This document shows positions 24,305 to 32,154 of a stretch of 46,261 bases of DNA, piece by piece. This DNA is from a virus. The notes under the pieces were generated by a model that saw only the letters and a list, made by a program, of their open reading frames with translations, had not been told where the DNA came from and searched no databases. Location of the stretch: positions 1 through 46,261 of the IMG/VR virus record IMGVR_UViG_3300029259_000671; one strand, given 5' to 3'. How positions within the stretch are numbered: the stretch's first letter is position 1; each line of letters opens with the position of its first letter. A program made the position numbers and the translations under genes.

Positions 24305-25095
24305 TCGCTCTCTTCCTCAATCAATGCCTGTGCCTCGCTAATCAACGTTGCAAGCTCCGGTACTGGTTGCGCTAACATCACTGTGATAGCTGCCTCGATG
24401 CGCTGTCTTGCTGCCAATATCGCATCTGACTGCTTGTAATAAGTGATAGCGAGTTCAGCTATCTTGTCATTGACTAGCTTGTTCATACGGTTATTGTACT
24501 GCGATGGATTGCCGCCAAACCCCTCAGTATTAGGTATGTTTGGTAAATCTTCGTCAGTCGTTATACCTTTAGCTTCGGCCTGCTCTTTAGTTAGTGAGCG
24601 CATGACACAGCGACAACGGTAGTCGTCTGGCGCGTAGTGAGTCTGCCAAAATAGATCATCAATCGGCCTAATAATACCGTCAAGCTCTCTATGACTTATC
24701 CGCTGTCTGCTATCATTGATACCGTCACGCATTAAGTACGGACGCTCAGCCTTGTTTTCTTGCTGCTGATACCATCGACCACGGCCATAAGCGCCCTGAA
24801 TGTTGGTGCGAAAGATATTGTCTAGCCGATGCTGCGGCAGATTGATATCAATATCACCGTCTTTGACCGCTTTTTGAAAGTCTGCAAACGTACCACCGTC
24901 CGCTAACTGCTCGTTGACCAAGCCCATGACGTGCTTAATCTGCTCAGTCTGCCCCAGTCCTGCGATAGATACCGCTTGCTGACGCTGAATAGGTGTCATG
25001 CGGTCGTAGTATTCATCTGGTAAGACCACGTTACGATTAAGCGCGTAAGCAATGGCTTCGATGAACTTTACGTCAAATCCTGCTGATACTGGCAT
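24301..25095 (-). CDS. Phage head morphogenesis protein (Mu gp30 / SPP1 gp7-like minor head protein)
   Basis: A 264-residue minor capsid protein. It carries the family core: LDNIFRTNIQGAYGRGRW, RDGINDSRQRISHRELDG and HYAPDDYRCRCVMRSLTKEQ, with the conserved RCRC cysteines near residues 158-161. It is thought to be ejected or to help scaffold assembly and DNA entry. The gene starts 2 bp after the portal stop and overlaps the following 85-residue gene, matching the Mu order portal (gp29), gp30. Confidence 0.9.
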   Translation of the reverse strand: MPVSAGFDVKFIEAIAYALNRNVVLPDEYYDRMTPIQRQQAVSIAGLGQTEQIKHVMGLVNEQLADGGTFADFQKAVKDGDIDINLPQHRLDNIFRTNIQGAYGRGRWYQQQENKAERPYLMRDGINDSRQRISHRELDGIIRPIDDLFWQTHYAPDDYRCRCVMRSLTKEQAEAKGITTDEDLPNIPNTEGFGGNPSQYNNRMNKLVNDKIAELAITYYKQSDAILAARQRIEAAITVMLAQPVPELATLISEAQALIEEESE

Positions 25096-25097
25096 GG

Positions 25098-26639
25098 CTA
25101 CACCTCACTCGATTCATCAGCAAAACCATGGGCATCAGACACAGCTAAAAAAGTATTAACTAATTGAGTGAAATCACTGTCAGCTAAATCTTCACCGCAT
25201 CGGTTGAATAATGTCTCACGTAAACTAGCAACTTTCTCATCGTCAGTATCACCCTCGATGCTTGCGATAATAGATTTAATATCATTAGGATCAAACGGCT
25301 GTACGCTCGAATTTAGCGCATCATCTGCCACTTGCTCAAGCTCTTGCTGCTCGTCAGTAAATTCACTATCGTCGTCAGCCGCTTTAAATGGCAGCCACGT
25401 TTTATTAGCCATTGACGTATAGCGATTGGCTTGTGTCGACGTTGGTAACTCAATAGCGCCTTGTCCATCACCATAATCCATGTGCGAGATATGCTGCTCG
25501 TTATAGCCATGCTCATCAACAAAATATGACTTGGCAAAACGAACACCCATGTCATGCGCTTTCTTATCAGCATCTAACTGCTCTTGATTAATAAACTTCT
25601 TAGCCACCCACTTAAACTCAGGCGCTTCGAAACCATTAGCTGTACAAATGACATCAATGAATCGTTGAACGGCTTTAAGCGCATGCTTGCGGTCGCTGCT
25701 AAAGATAATCTCTTGCTGCTCTTGGTGCACGACACCTTGGCCGTAAGTACCGCCTTTATCCGTACCACTGGTAAGCGTCTGACCTAGCAAGTAAGTCGTA
25801 ATACTCTGCTTAACTACTGAATCATAGCTAACAAACGCCTCACCATTACCGCCACCAGTAACAGCTGTCACATCCTCATCAGCGCCGATAGTGACGACAC
25901 CTGAGTTGTGTGCAGCAAGCACCGCATCTGCAAATTTCTGCGCATCTTCCTCACTGGTTGCATCAGTCTTACCAATAAGCAAGGGTGAACCGAAACGCTC
26001 CAAGAACTTAGACCAAAAACGCCAGCCATTGGTTTTGAAATAGTGCAACCAGTAGACGCGGCTTAATAATGATTTGCCTTTAGGATTTAGATAGGTTGGT
26101 TTATGCTGCTGGTATAGATAGCGATAGTAAAAGTCAGCCTGATCACTAATCATGACCGGCTGGCTCCCATCATTCGGGAACCATTGTAGTGCGCCACCTG
26201 ATAACGGCTCAAACCATTGAATAGGTTTTGACATCATCGAGGTGACCGCATTACGCCCATTACTATCTTTACCCCATAGCATTTCAATCACATCATAGCC
26301 GTACCACTTACTAAGCGATGAGCCTTGTAATATCGTCTCAAGATGCAGGTCTAACTGCTCATATACAAAATCAGAAACAGCGCCCTCACTTGGCGTAATC
26401 GTGTACTCAGCACTGCCTAACTCTTCTTCACGTCTATCAATCGCTTGGTCAATGTCTGGGTCAGTGAGTAATGTCTTTAGCGCATGACGACTGATACCGG
26501 CCTTTTTAAGTATTTCGTCAGTGTCAGTACGAATCAGGTAGCGGTAAAAGGTCTTACCTCGTAGGTCAGTTGCTTGCTCTTGGCTTAGCGCCTTACCTGC
26601 TGTGACACGGTAACGCGGCTTTTCAGTTATATCATTCAT
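25098..26639 (-). CDS. Portal protein (DUF935, Mu gp29-like)
   Basis: A 513-residue protein forming the dodecameric DNA entry ring. It has the DUF935 start (TFYRYLIRTDTDEILKKAGI), the LLTDPDIDQAIDRREEELGSAEY segment and the YGYDVIEMLWG, KGKSLLSRVYWLHYFKTNGW and FGSPLLIGKT blocks typical of Mu gp29. The acidic C-terminus (DEQQELEQVADDAL) is also common. Its ATG overlaps the TGA of the large terminase by 4 bp, so terminase and portal are translated together. Confidence 0.93.
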   Translation of the reverse strand: MNDITEKPRYRVTAGKALSQEQATDLRGKTFYRYLIRTDTDEILKKAGISRHALKTLLTDPDIDQAIDRREEELGSAEYTITPSEGAVSDFVYEQLDLHLETILQGSSLSKWYGYDVIEMLWGKDSNGRNAVTSMMSKPIQWFEPLSGGALQWFPNDGSQPVMISDQADFYYRYLYQQHKPTYLNPKGKSLLSRVYWLHYFKTNGWRFWSKFLERFGSPLLIGKTDATSEEDAQKFADAVLAAHNSGVVTIGADEDVTAVTGGGNGEAFVSYDSVVKQSITTYLLGQTLTSGTDKGGTYGQGVVHQEQQEIIFSSDRKHALKAVQRFIDVICTANGFEAPEFKWVAKKFINQEQLDADKKAHDMGVRFAKSYFVDEHGYNEQHISHMDYGDGQGAIELPTSTQANRYTSMANKTWLPFKAADDDSEFTDEQQELEQVADDALNSSVQPFDPNDIKSIIASIEGDTDDEKVASLRETLFNRCGEDLADSDFTQLVNTFLAVSDAHGFADESSEV

Positions 26640-27907
26640 CTATACGTCCGTTTGCCAGCAGTGGCTCTATGTCGTTTAGTATTAGCACCACGCTTCATAG
26701 TGCGCTCATGTGCATATCTTAGTGAGTCAATCAAATGGTTATGCTTATCGATAATTTCAGGCAATATCTCACCGCTTAATCGGTCCGTCTTGTAGCTGTA
26801 CAATCTGAACTCTTTGGCGGTTGCTGTGCACCTTGGGTGTATGACAATCTGCTTATAGCCTTTTAGATGAGCAATACCATCCTCAACACTGCCTTTACCT
26901 TTAATGCATGCCTTAATTTTTGGTATGCCGTTACGCTTCAGGTAGCTGATTGATTCAGGCCGAGCGTTATCAGCTATCACCTCGTAGTTTTCGATGCCTG
27001 GTATATTATCTTTGAGGTAATCTGGCGTATCGTCAATCTCAAGACCAACCTTACAAGCCTCATATTCGATATAGAGTATGCCATCATGTTCCCATGAATT
27101 TGTGGCACCTGTTGGATCTGTAGAGAACCCAAAGTCTAAGCCGTTGTATGGCCCATTCCATGTTGGATGTCTTTCAAACTCTTTAACAATAAACTTACCG
27201 TTAAATATCTGAGCATCTGACGCTTCAAGATAAGCACCTTCCCAAATCCAGCAGTAGGTCGCATCATCAAGGTTTTCTTGATCATTAAGTCGCTCTTGCT
27301 CAAGAACATCAGGGAAGAATGGGTTATCGTTGTAATTCATCTCAACGATGAACTCGTGCTCAACCTGTCTGAATCGCTTGTCTGTTGCACTACCTTTGTT
27401 TTCAGGGTTCCAAGTTATCCAAACTTCTGAATCATCTTCACGTACGGTTGGTAGCAGTTTACGCCATGCCGCCTCACTGACGTTCTCAGCTTCATCTACC
27501 CAAGCGAGTAGTATTCGCGACTTACCTTTGATGCTATCTAGATTATGGCGTAGGCCGGTAAAGGCGTAAGCAACACGTTTATTCTTAGTGCGAACGTATT
27601 TCTCGCCAATCTCATAGTAATCATTGAGCCAACCGACTGACTTAATAGCCTGTTTAATTTCCTCTAATGACGACTCTTCTAGTGAGTTCATATACTCACG
27701 GCCGCATAGGATTATGCCGCTAGCGCCTGCTTCGGCTAGTCGATAACCCTCTACGGCTGTCATCAATGCGAATGTACGTGTCTTAGCACTACCACGGCCA
27801 CCGTAAGCGCCTTTGTAGCGCGACTTGGCACTGAATACTGGTATAAGTTTTGGCGGTATCGTTATGTCAGCATAGACTTCATCATTTAATTGCTCGCCCA
27901 TTTTCAT
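26636..27907 (-). CDS. terL: Terminase large subunit
   Basis: A 423-residue packaging motor. The ATPase part has Walker A near residues 34-43 (AYGGRGSAKT) and Walker B with Asp138-Glu139 (LLAWVDEAEN); the motif III coupling and WITWNPENKG follow. The nuclease domain starts near residue 262 with GLDFGFSTDPTG (metal-binding Asp). It fits the PBSX/phage terminase large subunit family. It overlaps the small subunit gene by 26 bp and the portal gene by 4 bp. Two in-frame ATG codons (27907 and 27901) share an AAAGGT ribosome site. Confidence 0.95.
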   Translation of the reverse strand: MKMGEQLNDEVYADITIPPKLIPVFSAKSRYKGAYGGRGSAKTRTFALMTAVEGYRLAEAGASGIILCGREYMNSLEESSLEEIKQAIKSVGWLNDYYEIGEKYVRTKNKRVAYAFTGLRHNLDSIKGKSRILLAWVDEAENVSEAAWRKLLPTVREDDSEVWITWNPENKGSATDKRFRQVEHEFIVEMNYNDNPFFPDVLEQERLNDQENLDDATYCWIWEGAYLEASDAQIFNGKFIVKEFERHPTWNGPYNGLDFGFSTDPTGATNSWEHDGILYIEYEACKVGLEIDDTPDYLKDNIPGIENYEVIADNARPESISYLKRNGIPKIKACIKGKGSVEDGIAHLKGYKQIVIHPRCTATAKEFRLYSYKTDRLSGEILPEIIDKHNHLIDSLRYAHERTMKRGANTKRHRATAGKRTYR

Positions 27908-28358
27908 CTACCTTTGGTGCAACCAGCCTAATTACTGTCGGTTTAGTCGCCATTGATCCATCACTAGATGTGTTATCGACCTTCTGCTTATTGGTGAACA
28001 CCTCGCCCATTTCTTTGGCTGCCTGCTCTGCTAGTGCCGCTGCTAATGGTCTATTCTTTGACTTCTCAGCATCACGCGCCATACGGTCCAGCATATTCAA
28101 TCGATAGGCTTTATTAGCAATTGGTATTGCTTGGATGTCGTTGTTAAAGTCATCACGGAATTGCTTGAACAGGTCTTTCCATTTTTGCGATAAATTAATT
28201 GCAGCTGCTTTACTCGGATCGTAATTCGATACCTGCTGTCTTGTAACTTTCAGTCCATCAAATTCTTGATTGACAGCTTCCACTACTTCGGATGGGGTCA
28301 TATAGGTAGCAAGCCCTTGTACAATAAAGGCCTTAACCTTATTGTTAAGGGTCGCCAT
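27882..28358 (-). CDS. terS: Terminase small subunit (DUF2280)
   Basis: A 158-residue protein with the DUF2280 signature: VKAFIVQGLATYMTPSEVVE, VTRQQVSNYDPSKAA, LSQKWKDLFKQFRDDF and IPIANKAYRLNMLDRM. The N-terminal 45 residues should form a helix-turn-helix that recognises the packaging site; the middle is a helical oligomerisation core and the C-terminus contacts the large subunit. The overlap with the large terminase gene confirms its role. The cos or pac site itself was not identified. Confidence 0.9.
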   Translation of the reverse strand: MATLNNKVKAFIVQGLATYMTPSEVVEAVNQEFDGLKVTRQQVSNYDPSKAAAINLSQKWKDLFKQFRDDFNNDIQAIPIANKAYRLNMLDRMARDAEKSKNRPLAAALAEQAAKEMGEVFTNKQKVDNTSSDGSMATKPTVIRLVAPKVDENGRAIK

Positions 28359-28390
28359 AAATGCTCTCTCGTATCGCTAAGTAAAGGTAA

Positions 28391-28954
28391 TTAGTATTTT
28401 ATTTGCGGCTCACAATCTTGCAGCTCAGCCATGCGCCTGACTGCTTCATCACCGCCATATCGTCTGACGACTCCAAAGAACTCCTCAACATCGTGAGCTA
28501 TCAATTCGAGCTGTGGTCTACCGTCTGCTTTGAATGATGGGTCACCAAACATATCTGGTTTATGCCTCATGTGATAAATCTCATGCTCAACTAATGCAGC
28601 AAACTCAGCGTCGGTACAATCACGGCAATAATTGGCATCAAGAGTTACCAAGTACTCAGGCACATCACCTAACGTGTCTTCAAACCACATTTCCTGACGT
28701 GTCTTTTTCCAACCACCAGCCATCATCATGACTTTCTCGCACTGACCTAACACCTGCTTACCTGCTTTCACGTATTCGCTTTGGGCCCACATAAAGGCTA
28801 TTTCAGTTACTGAGTATTCCATCAAGTGTCTGTGGTCTTCGTTGAACCATTCATGATCAGGATTGAGTATCGTAGCGTGTAGCCATTCATGTATTTCAGG
28901 GGCTGCCATTAGCGGTCGCAAGTCATTAGTTGGTGGCATTGGTCGTTTTATCAT
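28391..28954 (-). CDS. Putative metallopeptidase-like protein
   Basis: A 187-residue protein with a zinc-peptidase motif HEIYH (in ALVEHEIYHMRH) and further His/Glu residues downstream (HDVEEFFGVVRRYGG), in the pattern of the putative phage metallopeptidase domain family found upstream of terminase genes. Four cysteines (YCRDC, and others) are present. The ATG at 28954 is preferred because GAGGTG precedes it; a GTG eight codons upstream lacks a good ribosome site. Its substrate and role are unknown; it directly precedes terminase small subunit by 32 bp. Confidence 0.75.
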   Translation of the reverse strand: MIKRPMPPTNDLRPLMAAPEIHEWLHATILNPDHEWFNEDHRHLMEYSVTEIAFMWAQSEYVKAGKQVLGQCEKVMMMAGGWKKTRQEMWFEDTLGDVPEYLVTLDANYCRDCTDAEFAALVEHEIYHMRHKPDMFGDPSFKADGRPQLELIAHDVEEFFGVVRRYGGDEAVRRMAELQDCEPQIKY

Positions 28955-29040
28955 GCTCACCTCGTAAATATTAAGCACGTTAAAGTCTAAAAAATTGTTA
29001 TAAGATATAGTTTCATTTCACAGTAGGAAAGGAATACACA

Positions 29041-29433
29041 ATGTCTAATTATTCATATGGAACAGGACCTAGTCATGATCAACGTATGATGAGTATCTTA
29101 CGAGAACAACGAGAAACGACTGAACGCCACCGAAACCCTGTTATTCAAATCAGAGAAACCTTAGAGCGCCAAGTTAGAGATTTTGAGTCTAATCTAGATG
29201 AAGAACAGGAAGTAATGATTATGGCAGCTTCATTTGGCAGCTCAGTTACTTTCTATGTCGATTCAATAGAGTTTGGTCAACCGTCAATGATTATTTTTCA
29301 TGGCACAACAATTGATGGTGGAACTACACGACTAATTCAACATTGCAATCAGTTAAGCTTTTTACTACAAGCTGTTCCCAAACAGGATCCTGATGAGAAG
29401 CGTACACCTATTGGTTTTATCCATAGTGAATAG
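29041..29433 (+). CDS. DUF6173 family protein (plus-strand insert in the late operon)
   Basis: A 130-residue protein on the opposite strand to all its neighbours. Its C-terminal two thirds match DUF6173: MIMAASFGSSVTFYVDSIEF, QPSMIIFHGTTIDGGTTRLI, QHCNQLSFLLQAVPK and the closing PIGF. The N-terminal 45 residues are charged and helical. A strong AGGAAAGGA ribosome site precedes the ATG, and an AT-rich stretch upstream could hold a divergent promoter, but no clear -35/-10 pair is seen. Family function is unknown; orientation and position suggest an independently expressed accessory gene. Confidence 0.75.
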   Translation: MSNYSYGTGPSHDQRMMSILREQRETTERHRNPVIQIRETLERQVRDFESNLDEEQEVMIMAASFGSSVTFYVDSIEFGQPSMIIFHGTTIDGGTTRLIQHCNQLSFLLQAVPKQDPDEKRTPIGFIHSE

Positions 29434-29724
29434 ATAAGGTGTCATCAACTAGCATCTTCATCACATGCAAATAAGATGGTGGCTGATAACTTATCGTATG
29501 TCGCAGTTGCCATCTGCTAGCGGTTGTCTCGTTGGCATGTGCTACCAGTGGCTAAATCTGATAGGTAGTACGTGAGTGCTTTAATTTAGGCGCATGTCAA
29601 AGCCTTTGCTTTTCTACATGTAAACCTCTGCAATTGGCGACAGTGTGTCTCACTGCCAGTCTTAGTTGATCTGCCCGCTGTGGCTTGGGTGCTTGCTTCC
29701 TCGTTAAAGGCTCACCGCAGATGT
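29434..29724. other. Non-coding stretch between DUF6173 gene and tRNA terminator
   Basis: About 290 bp with no open frame that has a ribosome site on either strand. Two small hairpins are visible: CAGTG-TGTCT-CACTG near 29646-29660 and AAAGC-AAAG-GCTTT (minus strand) near 29597-29612. The stretch might hold a structured RNA, but nothing I can identify. Confidence 0.4.
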
Positions 29725-29754
29725 AAAAAATGCCTCGTCCAATCAAGGGAGGCA
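29725..29754 (-). terminator. Rho-independent terminator after the tRNA
   Basis: TGCCTC / GAGGCA stem with a 12-nt loop, followed by six T on the minus strand, 18 bp beyond the tRNA 3' end. Confidence 0.75.
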
Positions 29755-29771
29755 AACTGGTTAATAAAATA

Positions 29772-29847
29772 TGGTACGCCTAGCAGGATTTGAACTTGCG
29801 ACCAAAGAATTATGAGTTCTCTGCTCTAACCGCTGAGCTATAGGCAC
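29772..29847 (-). tRNA. tRNA with CAT anticodon, probably tRNA-Ile2 (reads AUA after lysidine modification)
   Basis: A 76-nt cloverleaf with encoded CCA. Acceptor GTGCCTA / TAGGCGT (two wobble pairs at the end), D-arm GCTC/GAGC, anticodon stem GAGAA/TTCTT with loop CTCATAA (anticodon CAT), variable loop TGGTC, T-arm GCAAG-TTCAAAT-CCTGC with one A-C mismatch. The anticodon loop plus TTTGGTCGC variable region resemble bacterial tRNA-Ile2 rather than Met tRNAs, so it likely decodes AUA after TilS modification. The mismatch and wobbles suggest slow decay. It directly abuts the stop codon of the 52-residue gene. Confidence 0.85.
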
Positions 29848-30006
29848 TTAATTGTTGCAAAGCTCAATCTTATCTACAAAACCTTGAGCGCCTTCCACGC
29901 CTCTATTGGCTCGGTCTCGTAAAAACTTTAGCCAATAAGCTTTGGCGCATGACTCTGTGACCTCATGATAATAATCATAGGCTTGCTGGTTAGTTAGTTC
30001 GCACAT
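29848..30006 (-). CDS. Small hypothetical protein upstream of the tRNA
   Basis: A 52-residue soluble protein (MCELTNQQAYDYYHEVTESC to KIELCNN), mostly helical with basic patches and three cysteines. The ribosome site AGGGA lies 7 nt upstream of the ATG. Its TAA ends on the base next to the first tRNA base, so the tRNA must be cut from the same transcript. No family is recognised. Confidence 0.65.
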   Translation of the reverse strand: MCELTNQQAYDYYHEVTESCAKAYWLKFLRDRANRGVEGAQGFVDKIELCNN

Positions 30007-30031
30007 AGCATCCCTGCTAAATTTTAGACGT

Positions 30032-30063
30032 AAAAAAGCCCGTCATGAAAAATCATGACAGGC
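30032..30063 (-). terminator. Rho-independent terminator upstream of the 52-residue gene
   Basis: An 11-bp stem GCCTGTCATGA / TCATGACGGGC (one mismatch) with a TTTT loop and six T on the minus strand. Confidence 0.8.
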
Positions 30064-30076
30064 AAATTGTAGGTGT

Positions 30077-30103
30077 AAAAAAAGCCCAACTCTTGGTAGG
30101 CTT
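30077..30103 (-). terminator. Second terminator in tandem
   Basis: AGCC...GGCT with an inner CCAA/TTGG pair and a small bulge, followed by seven T on the minus strand. Together with the next one it makes a double terminator. Confidence 0.5.
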
Positions 30104-30144
30104 TCACATTATTTTTTTAATTTTTCAAACTAATAAATATATGG

Positions 30145-30396
30145 CTAAAAAGTAAATTTACGATCTATACCAGCAAAAAGAGTTTGGGCATCTTCTTCAG
30201 GAATCTCGCTAATTGCTAAGATATCGACCGTCCTTGGAGTGGGCCGAAGTGAATTTCTAACATTATGTCTGATATTTCTCATATCGGGTAATGTCGTATT
30301 TTCTGGTATGACATAATGATAGTTTTTTATATGATTCTCGCCATTAAGGGGAATCATAACGCTCAGCAAAAAGTGACGCTCTTTTGAATCTGACAT
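30145..30396 (-). CDS. Small hypothetical protein
   Basis: An 83-residue protein of unknown function, beta-prone at the start (RHFLLSVMIPLNGENHIKNYHYVIP) with a basic segment (RNIRHNVRNSLRPTPRTVDI) in the middle. The ATG at 30396 is chosen because GGAG precedes it; another ATG lies nine codons upstream. It is framed by terminators on both sides, so it might have its own expression level. It is not seen in the known order of lambda-like phages. Confidence 0.65.
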   Translation of the reverse strand: MSDSKERHFLLSVMIPLNGENHIKNYHYVIPENTTLPDMRNIRHNVRNSLRPTPRTVDILAISEIPEEDAQTLFAGIDRKFTF

Positions 30397-30467
30397 ATAA
30401 ACTCCATAGTTGAATGCATTCAATACATTAATGGAGGCTATACAACATTTTTCAATGTTTCAGATAC

Positions 30468-30499
30468 AAAAAAAAGGCGGTTAGAATTAACTAATCGCC
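30468..30499 (-). terminator. Rho-independent terminator after the Q-like gene
   Basis: A 9-bp stem GGCGATTAG / CTAACCGCC (one G-T pair), 6-nt loop and eight T on the minus strand, 70 bp past the Q-like stop. In lambda the Q-sensitive terminator tR' lies in the same relative position. Confidence 0.8.
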
Positions 30500-30568
30500 T
30501 TAAATTTACTGGCTCATCACATAAAATGCGGAGCATAAACAGATACTACCACCTAGCTCATTGAGGTG

Positions 30569-31036
30569 TCAAGAGATTAATACGCCCTCAATAAATCCAG
30601 CCCCACGCTCCATAATCGCCTTCACTTTTACGTCTGTTATCTTCTTACCTAACGCCTTGGTTAGCTCTCTTGCAATATGGCTGAATGACTCATCGTATCT
30701 AAAGTGTCTTTTAAGCACTGGGTACATGAGCACGCAGATAAGCAAGTTATCATCATCGATCTCATTGTCCAGCATATGGCCTAATGCTACGTCTAATCGC
30801 GCTGAGTAGCGTTTGAGCGTCGCCATAGCCCTTTCTACCTCCAACGCTTCATCATCGCTTATATGCTCAAATGCTTCGTATCTAGCATAGCGTTTGTAGT
30901 CACTGTCGCAGACTGGCGCACAGTTGATAAGTGCTTGCGCTGGGCTTGAGCAACTGCCAGTGTTGCCAATGTTACGCGTCCACGCGCCCCATGCTGCCAG
31001 TTTTACTTTCACGTCCCTGTCGATTACGTCGCTCAT
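30569..31036 (-). CDS. Putative late antitermination protein (Q-like)
   Basis: A 155-residue basic/helical protein with clustered cysteines (CSSPAQALINCAPVC), a long helix (ISDDEALEVERAMATLKRYS) and the closing GAGFIEGVL found in many phage Q-like antiterminators. It occupies the position between the replication genes and the late genes, just before a terminator. It would let RNA polymerase read through the many downstream terminators. Its ATG overlaps the stop of the preceding 49-residue gene by 4 bp. Family assignment is from pattern and position. Confidence 0.6.
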   Translation of the reverse strand: MSDVIDRDVKVKLAAWGAWTRNIGNTGSCSSPAQALINCAPVCDSDYKRYARYEAFEHISDDEALEVERAMATLKRYSARLDVALGHMLDNEIDDDNLLICVLMYPVLKRHFRYDESFSHIARELTKALGKKITDVKVKAIMERGAGFIEGVLIS

Positions 31037-31182
31037 CTCTTACCACCCTTTTTAGTCTTGCGATTGTTGCGCGGCTTATGCGGTATGTAGTCCTGACCTT
31101 TGAAATCGTTTGGATTACATATCCCGTGAGTTTGCTGCTTTAGCATTGCTATAATTCTGCGACTGTCTTTTAACTTACTCAT
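31033..31182 (-). CDS. Small basic protein in the Q operon
   Basis: A 49-residue protein (MSKLKDSRRIIAMLKQQTHG to KTKKGGKR) with a very basic C-terminus, suggesting nucleic-acid contact. It overlaps both neighbours by 4 bp (ATGA at each end), so dNMP kinase, this gene and Q-like gene are translationally coupled. This tight coupling is the main evidence that it is real. The function is unknown. Confidence 0.7.
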   Translation of the reverse strand: MSKLKDSRRIIAMLKQQTHGICNPNDFKGQDYIPHKPRNNRKTKKGGKR

Positions 31183-31766
31183 TGGTTAGCCTCACCTGTT
31201 AAATCTATCGAATCAAGTTTTGCGTACAGCTCGGACAGTGAACCTCGGTTATCGATATAAATATCTCTATCGTCGTATTGAAGTTTGCGCTCTGATATAT
31301 GACCACCCTCGATACCGCCACGCCCTTCGATGTGGATCAGAAAACCAAACTCACGAATTAAATCCGCTTCGTTCTCAAAACGTACGTCTGGGACAATCAA
31401 ACATCGCCCCGCATTCATTGACTCGAAAACCGTTAGCCAAAAATCATCAGCTATTAGGTTACGACCCCATTCAGTGCCAAGCGTTTGCAACATGTGCCGC
31501 GTAGAGACACCGTATTGGTTGCTAGGTAGGTCTTTGGCTTCATCGCTAGTATCAACGTCTATAGCGTTAAGCATGGCCTTCATTGGGTCTGCAAACGATG
31601 CAGTTGACCAATCACCGCCTAGTTTGTTTAGCAGATAGCTAGCAGCGGTATCCTTACCGCTACGAGCTTTACCTGCTATGCCGATTAATCTCATCTTATC
31701 CACTGGTAGCTCCCCGAAAGTCTGTAGTTCAATTCCATCATCAAACGTGCAATCAACATCACTCAT
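31179..31766 (-). CDS. Deoxynucleoside monophosphate kinase
   Basis: A 195-residue P-loop kinase that would convert dNMPs to dNDPs for phage DNA synthesis. The Walker A loop lies near residues 29-40 (GIAGKARSGKDT); TASFADPMKAML, YGVSTRHMLQTLGTEWGRNLI, DDFWLTV and CLIVPDVRFENEADLI are typical of phage dNMP kinases. The start at 31766 is preferred because GAGG lies 8 nt upstream; an ATG seven codons earlier is possible. It is the first gene after the origin-like gap. Confidence 0.9.
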   Translation of the reverse strand: MSDVDCTFDDGIELQTFGELPVDKMRLIGIAGKARSGKDTAASYLLNKLGGDWSTASFADPMKAMLNAIDVDTSDEAKDLPSNQYGVSTRHMLQTLGTEWGRNLIADDFWLTVFESMNAGRCLIVPDVRFENEADLIREFGFLIHIEGRGGIEGGHISERKLQYDDRDIYIDNRGSLSELYAKLDSIDLTGEANQ

Positions 31767-31952
31767 AACCCAATCCTCGATAAACATTTATAAACTTCGA
31801 TATACTTTTTTATACTCTAAACCGGCGTCCCTTCTAAGCAGGGGTTCAGCTCCGGCGCCATTAAGACTAATAACAAACTTTTGTCTATTTATATTTTCCC
31901 TTTATTCTTTTTTCTTAACTCAAAAAAGAATAAATAAGGGGTGAAAATAGAG

Positions 31953-31971
31953 TTGCGACGATAGCGACGAT
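31953..31971 (-). repeat. Iteron-like repeat copy 1 (inverted)
   Basis: The minus-strand reading, ATCGTCGCTATCGTCGCAA, differs from copy 2 at two and from copy 3 at two positions. Confidence 0.65.
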
Positions 31972-32030
31972 AAAACCCCAAAAACGAAAAAGTAGTCTAT
32001 ATAAGAGAGGTTTTTCAAAACGGGGTATCT

Positions 32031-32049
32031 ATCGACGTTATCGTCGCAA
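32031..32049 (+). repeat. Iteron-like repeat copy 2
   Basis: ATCGACGTTATCGTCGCAA; its core CGACG-TTAT-CGTCG is a perfect inverted repeat. Confidence 0.65.
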
Positions 32050-32102
32050 ACTACCCTTAAAACCACTATTACTATCCTATTTTTATAAAAGTTTTAATTA
32101 AT

Positions 32103-32121
32103 ACCGACGCTATCGTCGCAA
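32103..32121 (+). repeat. Iteron-like repeat copy 3
   Basis: ACCGACGCTATCGTCGCAA; its core CGACG-CTAT-CGTCG is a perfect inverted repeat, 72 bp from copy 2. Confidence 0.65.
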
Positions 32122-32154
32122 ATATAAAAGCCAATCCGCAAAGATTGCGGACTG
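32122..32154 (-). terminator. Terminator after the primase-helicase gene
   Basis: On the minus strand CAGTCCGCAA / TTGCGGATTG forms a 10-bp stem (one mismatch) with a 3-nt loop followed by GCTTTTATATT, 20 bp after the primase stop. The T-run is imperfect. Confidence 0.6.

Noticed and set aside
31827-31870. A second tRNA-like 3' end (GGGGTTCAGCTCCGGCGCCA)
   Set aside because: The T-loop lacks the conserved A58, the T-stem halves do not pair, and there is no D-arm or acceptor partner. It is probably chance or part of the origin-like gap.
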